From Rhodococcus maanshanensis NBRC 100610 (GTDB lineage: Bacteria > Actinomycetota > Actinomycetes > Mycobacteriales > Mycobacteriaceae): a DNA stretch of 64,000 bases. Positions 33,786 to 41,344 of this stretch are shown here, piece by piece. The stretch spans positions 62,001-126,000 of the forward strand of contig NZ_BCXA01000003.1 of assembly GCF_001894865.1 (NCBI RefSeq), written 5' to 3'. Position numbers and translations under genes: made by a program. The notes below the pieces were generated by a model, which was not told where the DNA came from, searched no databases, and saw only the letters and a program-made list of their open reading frames with translations. Each line of letters begins with the position of its first letter. The first letter of the stretch is position 1.

Positions 33786-34732
33786 CGGTGAACGGCCCGG
33801 CGGCAGGTGACGAGGATGCGCGGTGGCGCGCGGCGGGTGATCGGATAGAGACCCTTCTCGAGGCCAGCTCGGCGGGCGGCACGGCGGCGCGTGAGCGTGC
33901 CGAGCAACTGGTGCGCGAGGTGGTCGACCTCTATGGCGAGGGGCTGGCGCGTGTCGTGCGGATCCTCGCGGAGCACGTGGAGGGCGGGGCCGACCGGCTC
34001 GCCGACGACGACCTGGTTGCGAGCCTGCTGCTGGTGCACGGCCTGCACCCGCACGACGTACACACCCGGGTGCGGGCGGCGCTCGAGAGCGTGCGGCCCT
34101 ATCTCGGCTCGCACGGCGGGGACGTGGAGCTGATGGGCATCGAGTTCCCAGGAGAACGGGGGCCGGCCGACGGCGGCGGGGTGGTGCGCCTGCAGCTGAC
34201 CGGCAGCTGCAAGAGCTGCCCGTCCTCGTCGGTGACTCTGGAGCTGGCCGTGCAGGACGCGGTGCTCGCCGCGGCGCCGGAGATCGCCTCGATCGAGGTG
34301 GTCGCCGCGCAGCCCGACGCGGAGCCGGGGCTGATCGCGGCGGAGTCGCTGTTCTCGCACGTGCACGGCCCGTCGGGTTCGGCCGGAACGTGGTGCCCGG
34401 TGCCGGAATTGGAGCAGCTCGGCCCCGGTGAGGTGGGTGGGTTCGTGGTCGCGGGACTGCCGATCCTGGTCTGCCGCGTCGGCGACGACCTGCTGGCCTA
34501 TCGAGATCGCTGCCCCTCGTGCACGCACTCGCTCGCGGGCGCCGTCCTGGCGCGGCGCGCAGGCCATCCGGCTGGCGATGCCGTCCTGCGGTGTCCGACC
34601 TGCTGCGCGCATTTCGACGTGGTGCACGCAGGCGCCGGGCTCGACGACGGCGACCTGCACCTCGAGCCGCTGCCGGTCCTGGTCCGGGACGGCGTGCGTT
34701 CGGTCGCGGTGCCGCTGGGGGTGAGCGGGTGA
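33782..34732 (+). CDS. NifU-like/Rieske iron-sulfur protein of the hydrogenase operon (HhyE-like)
   Basis: A 316-aa two-domain protein. Residues about 90-170 are a NifU C-terminal-type domain with the cluster pair C143 and C146 in TGSCKSCPSSSVTLELAV. Residues about 205-300 are a Rieske-like domain with C247-x-H249 (CPSCTHS) and C274-x2-H277 (CPTCCAHFD), with extra Cys at 244, 271 and 275. Equivalents next to group 1h hydrogenases are proposed to carry electrons from the enzyme to the respiratory chain. GTG at 33782 overlaps the large-subunit stop; GTG at 33788 is an alternative. Confidence 0.88.
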   Translation: MTVNGPAAGDEDARWRAAGDRIETLLEASSAGGTAARERAEQLVREVVDLYGEGLARVVRILAEHVEGGADRLADDDLVASLLLVHGLHPHDVHTRVRAALESVRPYLGSHGGDVELMGIEFPGERGPADGGGVVRLQLTGSCKSCPSSSVTLELAVQDAVLAAAPEIASIEVVAAQPDAEPGLIAAESLFSHVHGPSGSAGTWCPVPELEQLGPGEVGGFVVAGLPILVCRVGDDLLAYRDRCPSCTHSLAGAVLARRAGHPAGDAVLRCPTCCAHFDVVHAGAGLDDGDLHLEPLPVLVRDGVRSVAVPLGVSG

Positions 34733-35397
34733 CCACTCCCTTCTCGGTGCTCAAACGCATCACGGCGACCCGCCCGGCCCCGCAGCCGGGCGAACGCTGT
34801 GAGATGTGCGCGGCGGCGATCGACGATCCGCATCAGCACGTGGTCAACGTTGAGGCGCGCTCGTTGATGTGCGTCTGCCGTGGCTGCTACCTGCTGTTCA
34901 CCGACCAGGGCGCCGAGCTGCGGTACCGCGCCGTCCCGGATCGTTATCTCTCGTTCCCCGGATTCGAGCTCGGCCGCGGCCGATGGGACGAACTCGAGAT
35001 CCCGGTCGGGCTGGCGTTCTTCTTCCGTAACTCGGTCCTCGGCCGGATGGTCGCGTTCTACCCCGGCCCCGCAGGCGCCACCGAGTCGGAACTGCCGCTC
35101 GACGCGTGGGATGCCGTGCGCGCGGCGAATCCGGAGCTGGACACGCCCGCCGCCGACGTCGAGGCGCTGTTGATCCGGATGCCGGAGGAAGGCGACGGCG
35201 ACGCGGAGTGCTTCCTGGTCCCGATCGACGCGTGCTACGAGTTCGTCGGTCGACTACGCATGCTGTGGCGCGGCTTCGACGGCGGCCAGGAGGCACGCGG
35301 GTACATCGACGACTTCTTCGCCGAGGTCGCGGTCCGCGCAGGCCCGTCGCCCGCCTGCGGTGCCGGCCAGCAGCTCGGCGGCGGTGAGTCGTCGTGA
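34729..35397 (+). CDS. DUF5947 family protein
   Basis: A 222-aa soluble protein with a zinc-finger-like N-terminus: ERCEMCAAAIDDPHQHVVNVEARSLMCVCRGCYLLF carries two Cys pairs and His residues. The middle contains ELEIPVGLAFFFRNSVLGRMVAFYPGPAGATES, and the end has RLRMLWRGFDGGQEARGYIDDFF. The family is known mainly from hydrogenase neighbourhoods and has no assigned activity. GTG at 34729 overlaps the upstream stop, so translation is coupled. Confidence 0.85.
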   Translation: MTTPFSVLKRITATRPAPQPGERCEMCAAAIDDPHQHVVNVEARSLMCVCRGCYLLFTDQGAELRYRAVPDRYLSFPGFELGRGRWDELEIPVGLAFFFRNSVLGRMVAFYPGPAGATESELPLDAWDAVRAANPELDTPAADVEALLIRMPEEGDGDAECFLVPIDACYEFVGRLRMLWRGFDGGQEARGYIDDFFAEVAVRAGPSPACGAGQQLGGGESS

Positions 35398-36029
35398 CCG
35401 AGGTGTCGTTCGCCGTCCGGGGCGTCGCCCCGGAGCCGTACGCGGCGGCCCCGATCCTCTCCGCCCGGGTGGCGGTGAGCGCCGACTCGCCGGTCCACGC
35501 CATCGCGCTGCGCTGCCAGGTGCGCATCGAGCCGCACCGACGGCGATACACCGAGGCCGAGGCCGCCGGGCTCGTGGACCTGTTCGGCGGTCGGGAGCGG
35601 TGGTCGTCGACGCAGCGCTCGTTCGTGTGGCTGCAGTGCGCCACGCTGGTCCAGGGTTTCGCCGAGACCTGCGAGGCGACCCTGCCGCTACCGTGCACCT
35701 ACGACTTCGAGGTGGCGGCGTCGAAGTACCTGCACGCCCTCGAGGAGGGGACGGTGCCGCTGGTGTTCCTCTTCAGCGGCACGGTGTTCACCAAGGGCGC
35801 TGGAGGTTTCGGGGTCCAGCAGATCCCGTGGGATCGCGAGGACCGCTACGACCTCCCGATCTCGGTGTGGCGGGACCTGATCCAGATGCACTTCCCGAAC
35901 ACCGGATGGGTCCGCCTCGGTCAGGACACCCTCGAGGCGCTGGCCGGGTACAAGTCCGAGCGGGGGCTGGTCGGCCTCGACGAGGCCATCACGGAGCTGC
36001 TCGCGCAGACGCGGGAGCAGGCCAGGTGA
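35394..36029 (+). CDS. DUF6084 family protein
   Basis: A 211-aa protein, mostly beta in character (VHAIALRCQVRIEPHRRRYTEAEAAGLVDLFGGRERW, then LPLPCTYDFEVAASKYLHALEEGTVPLVFLFSGTVFTK). The family occurs with group 1h hydrogenases. No catalytic motif is seen, and a structural or assembly role is a guess. The start GTG at 35394 overlaps the DUF5947 stop by 4 bases, and the stop overlaps the next gene the same way. Confidence 0.85.
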   Translation: MTEVSFAVRGVAPEPYAAAPILSARVAVSADSPVHAIALRCQVRIEPHRRRYTEAEAAGLVDLFGGRERWSSTQRSFVWLQCATLVQGFAETCEATLPLPCTYDFEVAASKYLHALEEGTVPLVFLFSGTVFTKGAGGFGVQQIPWDREDRYDLPISVWRDLIQMHFPNTGWVRLGQDTLEALAGYKSERGLVGLDEAITELLAQTREQAR

Positions 36030-37405
36030 CCACCCCCGAGGTCGGAACCCGTGTCCGCGCCGTCGCCGACGCGGTGCTGTACGAGGGTTACCTGCTCTAT
36101 CCGTACCGGGCCAGCTCGCGAAAGAACCAGTCGCGCTGGCAGTTCGGTGTCCTCGGTCCACCGGGGGCCGCGGCGGCGGGCGTCGGCGAGGAGCCGTCAC
36201 TGTCCGCGCAGTGCGTGCTGGCGGGTGGCGCGTCGGATGACGGACGCGCGCCACGGGTCACCGTGACCGTCCGTTTCCTGCAGCTGCAGGCGCGCCGCGT
36301 GCAGGAGGCATCGGGCGCGGGTGGATACGACGAGGTCGATGAACTGGTTGTCGGCGCGCGGTCCTGGCTCAGCTGGGACGAGGCCGTCGAACGGGAGATC
36401 GAACTCCCCTCGGTGGCGGTATCGGAACTCGCGGAGTCCCTGGACTTCCCGATCGAGGTGGCGGGCGGCACCGACATCGAGGAGCTGCCCGCGGCGGACG
36501 GATCCACCGAGGGACGGATCGTCCGGTCCCGGTTGCCGATCACCGCCACGGTGACTCTCGGCGCCGCGGCGGACGACGGCTTCACCCGGCTGACGGTTGA
36601 GGTACGAAACACCGGGCCGGAGACGGTCGGCAAGGATCTCGCCATCGCGCGGTCGCTCATTGGTGCGCACGCCATCGTGACCGTGCGCGGCGGGTCGTTC
36701 GTCTCCCTGCTCGAGCCGCCGGACGCCGCGGCCGGCCCCGTGGCCAGGGCCCTCCACCACCGGTGCTTCCCGGTGCTGGCGGGCGCGCGCGGAGAGACGG
36801 ACACGGTGCTGATCTCGCCGATCATCCTGTACGACTACCCGGAGGTCGCCGCGCAGAGTGACGGCGCGCTGTTCGACTCCACCGAGATCGACGAGATCCT
36901 CACCTTGCGCGTGATGACGATGACCGACGAGGAGAAGTCGCAGGCCCGCGCCACCGATCCGCTGGCCGCGCAGATCGTCGACCGCTGCGACGCGATGACG
37001 CCGGAGGCGATGCAGCGGCTGCACGGCACCTTCCGCGATCCGCGGCTCGATCCGGGACTGATACCCGAACTGCCCGAGGGGGTTCCGTGGTGGGATCCCG
37101 CGGCCGACGCGAGTGTGCGGCCCGATGTGGACGCGGTGTCGGTGAACGGTGTCCGGGTGGCCAGGGGCAGCGCGGTGCGGTTGCACCCGTCCCGCCGCGC
37201 CGACGCGCAGGACCTGTTCTTCGACGGCAGGACGGCCACGGTCGCGTCCGTGCACGCCGACGTCGACGGCAACACCCACGTCGGCGTGGTCGTCGATGAC
37301 GATCCGGCCGCGGACCTGCACGACTGGTACGGGCGGTACCTCTACTTCGCGCCGGACGAGCTGGAACCGCTCGGCGGCGATGAACCGGGCAGAGAGGAGA
37401 GCTAG
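36026..37405 (+). CDS. Conserved hydrogenase-operon protein of unknown function (459 aa)
   Basis: I recognise no named domain. The protein starts TTPEVGTRVRAVADAVLYEGYLLYPYRASSRKNQSRWQFGVL. It continues with beta-rich segments (VRFLQLQARRV, RLTVEVRNTGPETVGKDLAIARSLIGAHAIVTVRGGSF) and ends VRLHPSRRADAQDLFFDGRTATVASVHADVDGNTHVGVVVDDDPAAD. Five acidic residues near the end (VVDDDPAAD) resemble an exposed loop. No signal peptide or membrane helix is visible. Start GTG at 36026 overlaps the DUF6084 stop, so it belongs to the same translationally coupled unit. Confidence 0.85.
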   Translation: MTTPEVGTRVRAVADAVLYEGYLLYPYRASSRKNQSRWQFGVLGPPGAAAAGVGEEPSLSAQCVLAGGASDDGRAPRVTVTVRFLQLQARRVQEASGAGGYDEVDELVVGARSWLSWDEAVEREIELPSVAVSELAESLDFPIEVAGGTDIEELPAADGSTEGRIVRSRLPITATVTLGAAADDGFTRLTVEVRNTGPETVGKDLAIARSLIGAHAIVTVRGGSFVSLLEPPDAAAGPVARALHHRCFPVLAGARGETDTVLISPIILYDYPEVAAQSDGALFDSTEIDEILTLRVMTMTDEEKSQARATDPLAAQIVDRCDAMTPEAMQRLHGTFRDPRLDPGLIPELPEGVPWWDPAADASVRPDVDAVSVNGVRVARGSAVRLHPSRRADAQDLFFDGRTATVASVHADVDGNTHVGVVVDDDPAADLHDWYGRYLYFAPDELEPLGGDEPGREES

Positions 37406-37407
37406 CG

Positions 37408-37527
37408 ATGGAGACAATGGGGCAGATCGCGACGGTGATCGTGGTGGCGCTGGTCGCCGCGGGCGTGATCGTCGGCGTGCGTTCGGTTCCCGACATCAGG
37501 CGCTACCTGCGCATGCGTCATATGTGA
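37408..37527 (+). CDS. 39-aa membrane peptide of the hydrogenase operon (DUF6893-like)
   Basis: A tiny gene of 39 codons 2 bases after the 459-aa gene. It begins METMGQIATVIVVALVAAG, a single membrane helix, and ends VRSVPDIRRYLRMRHM, a basic cytoplasmic tail. The SIPDIRRYLRMRRM-type ending is that of the DUF6893 small proteins. AGAGGAG lies 9 bases before the ATG. A single-span peptide in this operon could tether the otherwise soluble hydrogenase or its electron carrier to the membrane; that is inference. Confidence 0.8.
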   Translation: METMGQIATVIVVALVAAGVIVGVRSVPDIRRYLRMRHM

Positions 37528-37554
37528 CGGCGACGGCAGCGCGCGGAGAGATCG

Positions 37555-38088
37555 GTGAGCGACCAACGGCGGGTGCTGGTTGCCGGTATTGGGAACATCT
37601 TTCTCGGCGACGACGGGTTCGGCCCCGAGGTGCTGAGACGGCTGGCCGAGCGCGGGCGCGCGGGCGGCACGCAGTCGATCCCGGAGGGAGTCCGACTGGT
37701 GGACTATGGCATTCGGGGCGTTCACCTGGCCTATGACCTGCTGGACGGCTGGGATGCCCTCGTCCTGGTGGACGCACTGCCGGATCGCGGCGAGCCCGGC
37801 GCCATCCGGGTCTTCGAGGTCGATCCGGAGCACGGTGGCGGTGGTGGCGGGCTCGATGCCCACAGCATGGACCCGGCGTCGGTCTTCGCGAGCCTGGCCG
37901 CGCTCGGCGGCGCCGCGCCGAGGACGGTCGTGGTGGGCTGCGAGGTGCGGTCGGTCGCGGACGGCATCGGATTGTCGCGGGAGGTCGCCGCGGTCGTGGA
38001 CGACGCGGTCGCGGCCGTGCTCGCGTTGGTCGAGGATCCGCCGAGGCGGGCGGCCGCGGCCGCCGCGGATCCGGGAGAGGAGGGCTGA
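37555..38088 (+). CDS. Hydrogenase maturation protease
   Basis: A 177-aa endopeptidase of the HyaD/HupD/HoxM family, which clips the C-terminal tail of the large subunit after nickel insertion. Motifs: VAGIGNIFLGDDGFGPEV, with the nickel-sensing acidic residue, then GIRGVHLAYDLLDGWDALVLVDAL and the histidine in GLDAHSMDPASVF. Its target is very likely the 22-residue tail of the large subunit in this operon. The C-terminus is an Ala-rich extension. The start is GTG at 37555. Confidence 0.94.
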   Translation: MSDQRRVLVAGIGNIFLGDDGFGPEVLRRLAERGRAGGTQSIPEGVRLVDYGIRGVHLAYDLLDGWDALVLVDALPDRGEPGAIRVFEVDPEHGGGGGGLDAHSMDPASVFASLAALGGAAPRTVVVGCEVRSVADGIGLSREVAAVVDDAVAAVLALVEDPPRRAAAAAADPGEEG

Positions 38089-38092
38089 GCGG

Positions 38093-38350
38093 ATGTGTCT
38101 GGGGATTCCGGGGCAGGTCGTGCGCATGCTCGACGGCTACGGCGATCAGTTGGCGCTGGTCGACGTCGCGGGTGAGCACCGCAAGGTCAACGTGGGGATG
38201 CTGCCCGACGACGTGTTCGAGCCGGGGGACTGGATCATCATCCACATGGGGTTCGCCGTCGAGAAGACCGACGAGGCGGGCGCGCAGGGCGCCCTTGCCG
38301 GGCTCGAGTTGATGGGGCGGCCCCGCGAGCCGAACGATCCGGCGAGGTGA
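38093..38350 (+). CDS. hypC: HypC-family hydrogenase chaperone (first copy)
   Basis: An 85-aa chaperone with the essential N-terminal MCLGIPGQVV and the end IHMGFAVEKTDEAGAQGALAGLELM. It shuttles the Fe(CN)2CO unit with HypD to the large-subunit precursor. GAGAGGAGG lies about 9 bases before the ATG. This is the last gene of the plus-strand operon. A second, distinct HypC gene lies in the minus-strand maturation operon at 45000-45272. Confidence 0.96.
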   Translation: MCLGIPGQVVRMLDGYGDQLALVDVAGEHRKVNVGMLPDDVFEPGDWIIIHMGFAVEKTDEAGAQGALAGLELMGRPREPNDPAR

Positions 38351-38373
38351 GGGTCGCGGGCGGATCCGGGAGG

Positions 38374-38398
38374 ATCTATACTAGTTATCTAGATAGAT
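38374..38398 (+). promoter_or_regulatory. AT-rich promoter/operator of the toxin-antitoxin pair
   Basis: This short AT-rich patch in GC-rich surroundings contains TATACT (38377-38382), a good -10 box, and the palindrome TATCTAGATA (38386-38395), 29 bases before the antitoxin start. Overlap of a promoter with a palindrome is typical for antitoxin autorepression. The binding protein is inferred to be the antitoxin. Confidence 0.5.
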
Positions 38399-38423
38399 CA
38401 GCCAGGCGTCCCGGGAGGCAGAC

Positions 38424-39056
38424 ATGTCGAACAGTGCAGCACGCGCAGGCGGCGTCCCGGAGCGTCATCGCGACCACTCGCGCCGCCTGACCGCCGTCGG
38501 CGGCTCGGTCAGCGACCACGACCTCATCGAGCTCATCCGGTCCGAACTGGCCAGCCGTCCCACGCTGAGCCTGGTCGCGGGTCGGGTCTCCCACTTGCTG
38601 CTGGCCGGCCAGGTCGATGGCGACGATCCGATCCTCGACCTCATCGATCCCGGCAACGTCCTCGACGAGAAGACGGTGATGCGTGACGCCGTCGAGTACA
38701 TCCTGTCGTTCCCGCACCTCTCCGCGGGCGAGGTCGCCGTCAAGTACCGCAAGACCTGGGCCAACCCGAGCGATGCGCTGCGCAAGCGGGCCGGACAGAT
38801 CATCGGCCTCAAGCAGGGCAGGCGATACCGCTACCCGGAGTTCCAGTTCTCGCTGCCAGAGGACGCGACCGAACTGGTACGCCGGAGTAATGTGGCGCTC
38901 GGCGCCGAGGACGACCCGTGGGGCGTGGCGTCCTGGTGGCTCTCACCCAACCCGGCCGCCGCGGGCCGCACCTCTCCGGTGGACCTGCTCGAAGCAGGCG
39001 ACCTCGAGCAGGTCGCCGCCCTGGTCCGGGCCGAGGTCGAGGACGACATTGCCTAA
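38424..39056 (+). CDS. Xre/MbcA/ParS-type antitoxin
   Basis: A 210-aa antitoxin. The C-terminal half matches the MbcA/ParS/Xre toxin-binding domain: FPHLSAGEVAVKYRKTWANPSDALRKRAGQIIGLKQGRRYRYPEFQF, then DDPWGVASWWLSPNPAAAGRTSPVDLLEAGDLEQVAALVRAEVEDD. It neutralises the RES toxin encoded next and probably represses their promoter. The coding regions overlap by 8 bases. The N-terminal 60 residues are poorly conserved. Confidence 0.88.
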   Translation: MSNSAARAGGVPERHRDHSRRLTAVGGSVSDHDLIELIRSELASRPTLSLVAGRVSHLLLAGQVDGDDPILDLIDPGNVLDEKTVMRDAVEYILSFPHLSAGEVAVKYRKTWANPSDALRKRAGQIIGLKQGRRYRYPEFQFSLPEDATELVRRSNVALGAEDDPWGVASWWLSPNPAAAGRTSPVDLLEAGDLEQVAALVRAEVEDDIA

Positions 39057-39696
39057 CCGGGTACCCCCACCCGCGGTGACCGCAGAGGTGGCGTCGATCC
39101 CTGCCGGAACGAAGCTGTGGCGCATCCATTCCGGCGCCCCCGATCGGCATGTCCTGTCCCTGAACCAGACCCCGGCTCACCCCGTCCACGGCGGCAGGTT
39201 CGACTCCCCGGACGGCTCGTTCCACTACAGCTACTTCGGCGACGACATCTCGGTGTGCATCGCCGAGACCTACTGTCGCTCACTCCCACTCGACGACAAC
39301 GTGCCCAGGATCCTGCGCAGGCGCAAGCTTGAGGGCCGGGTGCTGTCGCAGGTGCAGGTGACCACCGAGTTCCCGGTCGCGCTGCTGCACGGCCGCCACC
39401 TGGCCGCCATCGGCCAGGACACGTGGCTGACGAAGTGCGACCCCGTCGACTACCCGCGGACCCAGCAGTGGGCGGCCGCGGTGGTGAACGGCACCGAGGT
39501 GCGTGGCATCAAGTACCGGGCCCGCAACGACGAGGACCGGTTCTCGGTGGTGATGACCATCCGCGCGGACGCGGACCCGCCGGTCGCGTTGGCCGACCTG
39601 ATGTCAGTGGTGCGGGACCCGATCCCGCTCGACGACGCCGCGGGCCTGGAGCTGGTGCGCTCGCACCTCGCGGTCTACAACGCCACGCTGCGCTGA
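39049..39696 (+). CDS. RES-domain toxin (MbcT-like NAD+-degrading)
   Basis: A 215-aa RES toxin. The domain signatures are TKLWRIHS, HGGRFDSPDGSFHYSYFGDDISVCIAETYCRSLPL and the final TQQWAAAVVNGTEVRGIKYRARNDED. Relatives such as mycobacterial MbcT break down NAD+ and stop growth unless bound by the antitoxin. The probable start is TTG at 39049, inside the antitoxin gene; the next candidate, a GTG, would trim part of the domain. Length is normal. Confidence 0.88.
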   Translation: MPNRVPPPAVTAEVASIPAGTKLWRIHSGAPDRHVLSLNQTPAHPVHGGRFDSPDGSFHYSYFGDDISVCIAETYCRSLPLDDNVPRILRRRKLEGRVLSQVQVTTEFPVALLHGRHLAAIGQDTWLTKCDPVDYPRTQQWAAAVVNGTEVRGIKYRARNDEDRFSVVMTIRADADPPVALADLMSVVRDPIPLDDAAGLELVRSHLAVYNATLR

Positions 39697-39734
39697 TAGG
39701 TGCCAGCGTCGGTCCTGGCGCCGGCTAAGTGTGT

Positions 39735-40994
39735 CTAGTCGATCGACCGCGTACGCGGGTTCGGAACCGAGATTCTCGCCATGATGTCTGCGTTCGCTGG
39801 ATCGGCGTAGGGGTCCGGCTGAATCCAGTGCACGACGCCACGAGTTTGTACATCGAGAGCGACTCGCCGGCGCGTGCCGTCTGGAGACTGCGCGGTGAGG
39901 CCGACGACTGCGACCCATTCCGTGTCGTCGGCACCGCGCGCCTTGTCGGCACGTCGTGGCTGAGCCGTCACCCGGGCCACGGTGGCCGGATCATCGATCG
40001 GGACCAGCCGCCGCTCGTTGTCGAGCATCCGCACCGGGTGCGCGTCGGGATCGACGCGCACCGCACCGTACCGGCGGTCAAAGCCGAGCATCGGATACGT
40101 AGAACCGACAAGGAACAGTCGCCCGTCGACGAGCACGCTGCTACCGCCCTCGGCACAGACACGTTCGATGGTCAACGTTCCGTCCCTGGCACGGTCGCAC
40201 CGGAATACCTCGTATCGGGAGGTGATCCAGCACCCGTCGCGGTCGGCGTGGACCCTTCGGGTCCACTGGTCGGTCGGCGGCTCGATCGTCAGCGGCAACA
40301 GATACTCGACGACTCGTGGTGGTGTGGACCGCGTATCAAGGTGCAGCAGGACAGGATTCGACCGATCCATCACCCACACGTCGGGTCCGTCGACGGAGAC
40401 CGCGCCGGCGACGAACTCCACCTTGGTGGCCGGTACGTCGTCGAGGTCCAGGTCGAGGAGCACTCCGGTTCCCTGGAAGTGGTCCTCGGTCGAGGTCGTG
40501 TCCCAGTTGGACCAGTAGCGGTGCGGGGTGGACTCGATCTCGGTCAGGCGCTCGGTGCCGTCCACGGCGCGCAACCCACTGCTGGTGTGTTCGATGCGCT
40601 GTTCGACAAGCTGGACCCGACGAACCCTGCCGCGAACCCGGATGGGGTTGTCGGACCGTTGCGAGCCGATATCGACGAAGAGTCTGCCGGTGAGTTCGAC
40701 TCGCCCCGTCAGGGGCCGGTCGGACGACCACTCGGCGGACCATCCGTCACCGACTACCTCGAGCGGCCACCGCAGTCCGCCGTCCGGGTGGCTGTAGGGG
40801 GTGTGCCCGAACACCGGCCGAATGGTTGCCCGCAGGGTCTGCTCACATGGTGAGGATGTTGGGCCGGTGGGGTGGAAGGTCAGCACGACTTCGACGACAT
40901 CAGCGCGAGCGGGTGGTGCGAGCGAGCGGTCATCGAGGATCCATCCGGGGACGAACACAGCAAGAGTTCGATCAGCCGCTTCGGCAGTCATCAT
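39735..40994 (-). CDS. Unknown 419-aa protein
   Basis: No family recognised. The protein is rich in beta strands, with repeated short strand-turn units (WVMDRSNPVLLHLDTRSTPPRVVEYLLPLTI, GCWITSRYEVFRCDRARDGTLTIERVCAEGGSSVLVDGRLFLVGSTYP). That suggests a propeller- or WD-like fold with Asp/Arg-rich loops. No signal peptide or membrane helix is seen. An antiparallel plus-strand frame exists, but its composition is not protein-like. The start is uncertain: ATG 40994, ATG 40991 or GTG 41009. It lies in the accessory segment between the two hydrogenase operons. Confidence 0.7.
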   Translation of the reverse strand: MMTAEAADRTLAVFVPGWILDDRSLAPPARADVVEVVLTFHPTGPTSSPCEQTLRATIRPVFGHTPYSHPDGGLRWPLEVVGDGWSAEWSSDRPLTGRVELTGRLFVDIGSQRSDNPIRVRGRVRRVQLVEQRIEHTSSGLRAVDGTERLTEIESTPHRYWSNWDTTSTEDHFQGTGVLLDLDLDDVPATKVEFVAGAVSVDGPDVWVMDRSNPVLLHLDTRSTPPRVVEYLLPLTIEPPTDQWTRRVHADRDGCWITSRYEVFRCDRARDGTLTIERVCAEGGSSVLVDGRLFLVGSTYPMLGFDRRYGAVRVDPDAHPVRMLDNERRLVPIDDPATVARVTAQPRRADKARGADDTEWVAVVGLTAQSPDGTRRRVALDVQTRGVVHWIQPDPYADPANADIMARISVPNPRTRSID

Positions 40995-41009
40995 GAAAAC
41001 CCCACACAC

Positions 41010-41344
41010 TCGACGATCCGATGGGCGACGCCATCGGGCGCGGGGCTACCTTGCGCTGAAGACTACCGTGCCGGTCGAGCGTTGCCGCTAAAGAACCTGC
41101 ATAGCCATCGGATGTCGGGTTCTCGTGTGACACGCTCAGCGACGCTCAGTAGCGCCGGAAGTCAACGCGGCGTACAGCACCGAGATGACCGTTGTGCTCG
41201 TGATTACCTTCATGGCACCACCAATCAGGACAACGGCGTTTGGAGGGCTCGGAACCTTCCTGCTCGTAGGGATCGGAAGTGTGTCGCTGGGTTCGCAATG
41301 TGGGTCTGAGGGATCGGATGAAGTGAGCGACGGATACTTCTACG
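41010..41344. other. Intergenic region without a gene
   Basis: A 335-base spacer between two orphan genes transcribed outward. I see no convincing coding frame. One perfect inverted repeat, CCGATGG-N6-CCATCGG (41018-41037), sits just upstream of the 419-aa gene start and could be an operator or attenuator. Base composition is somewhat less GC-rich than the nearby respiratory genes. Confidence 0.5.

Noticed and set aside
39729-40853. Plus-strand open frame opposite the 419-aa gene
   Set aside because: Its composition is Arg, Gly and Val rich with no recognisable pattern; the minus-strand frame has balanced, strand-forming sequence.
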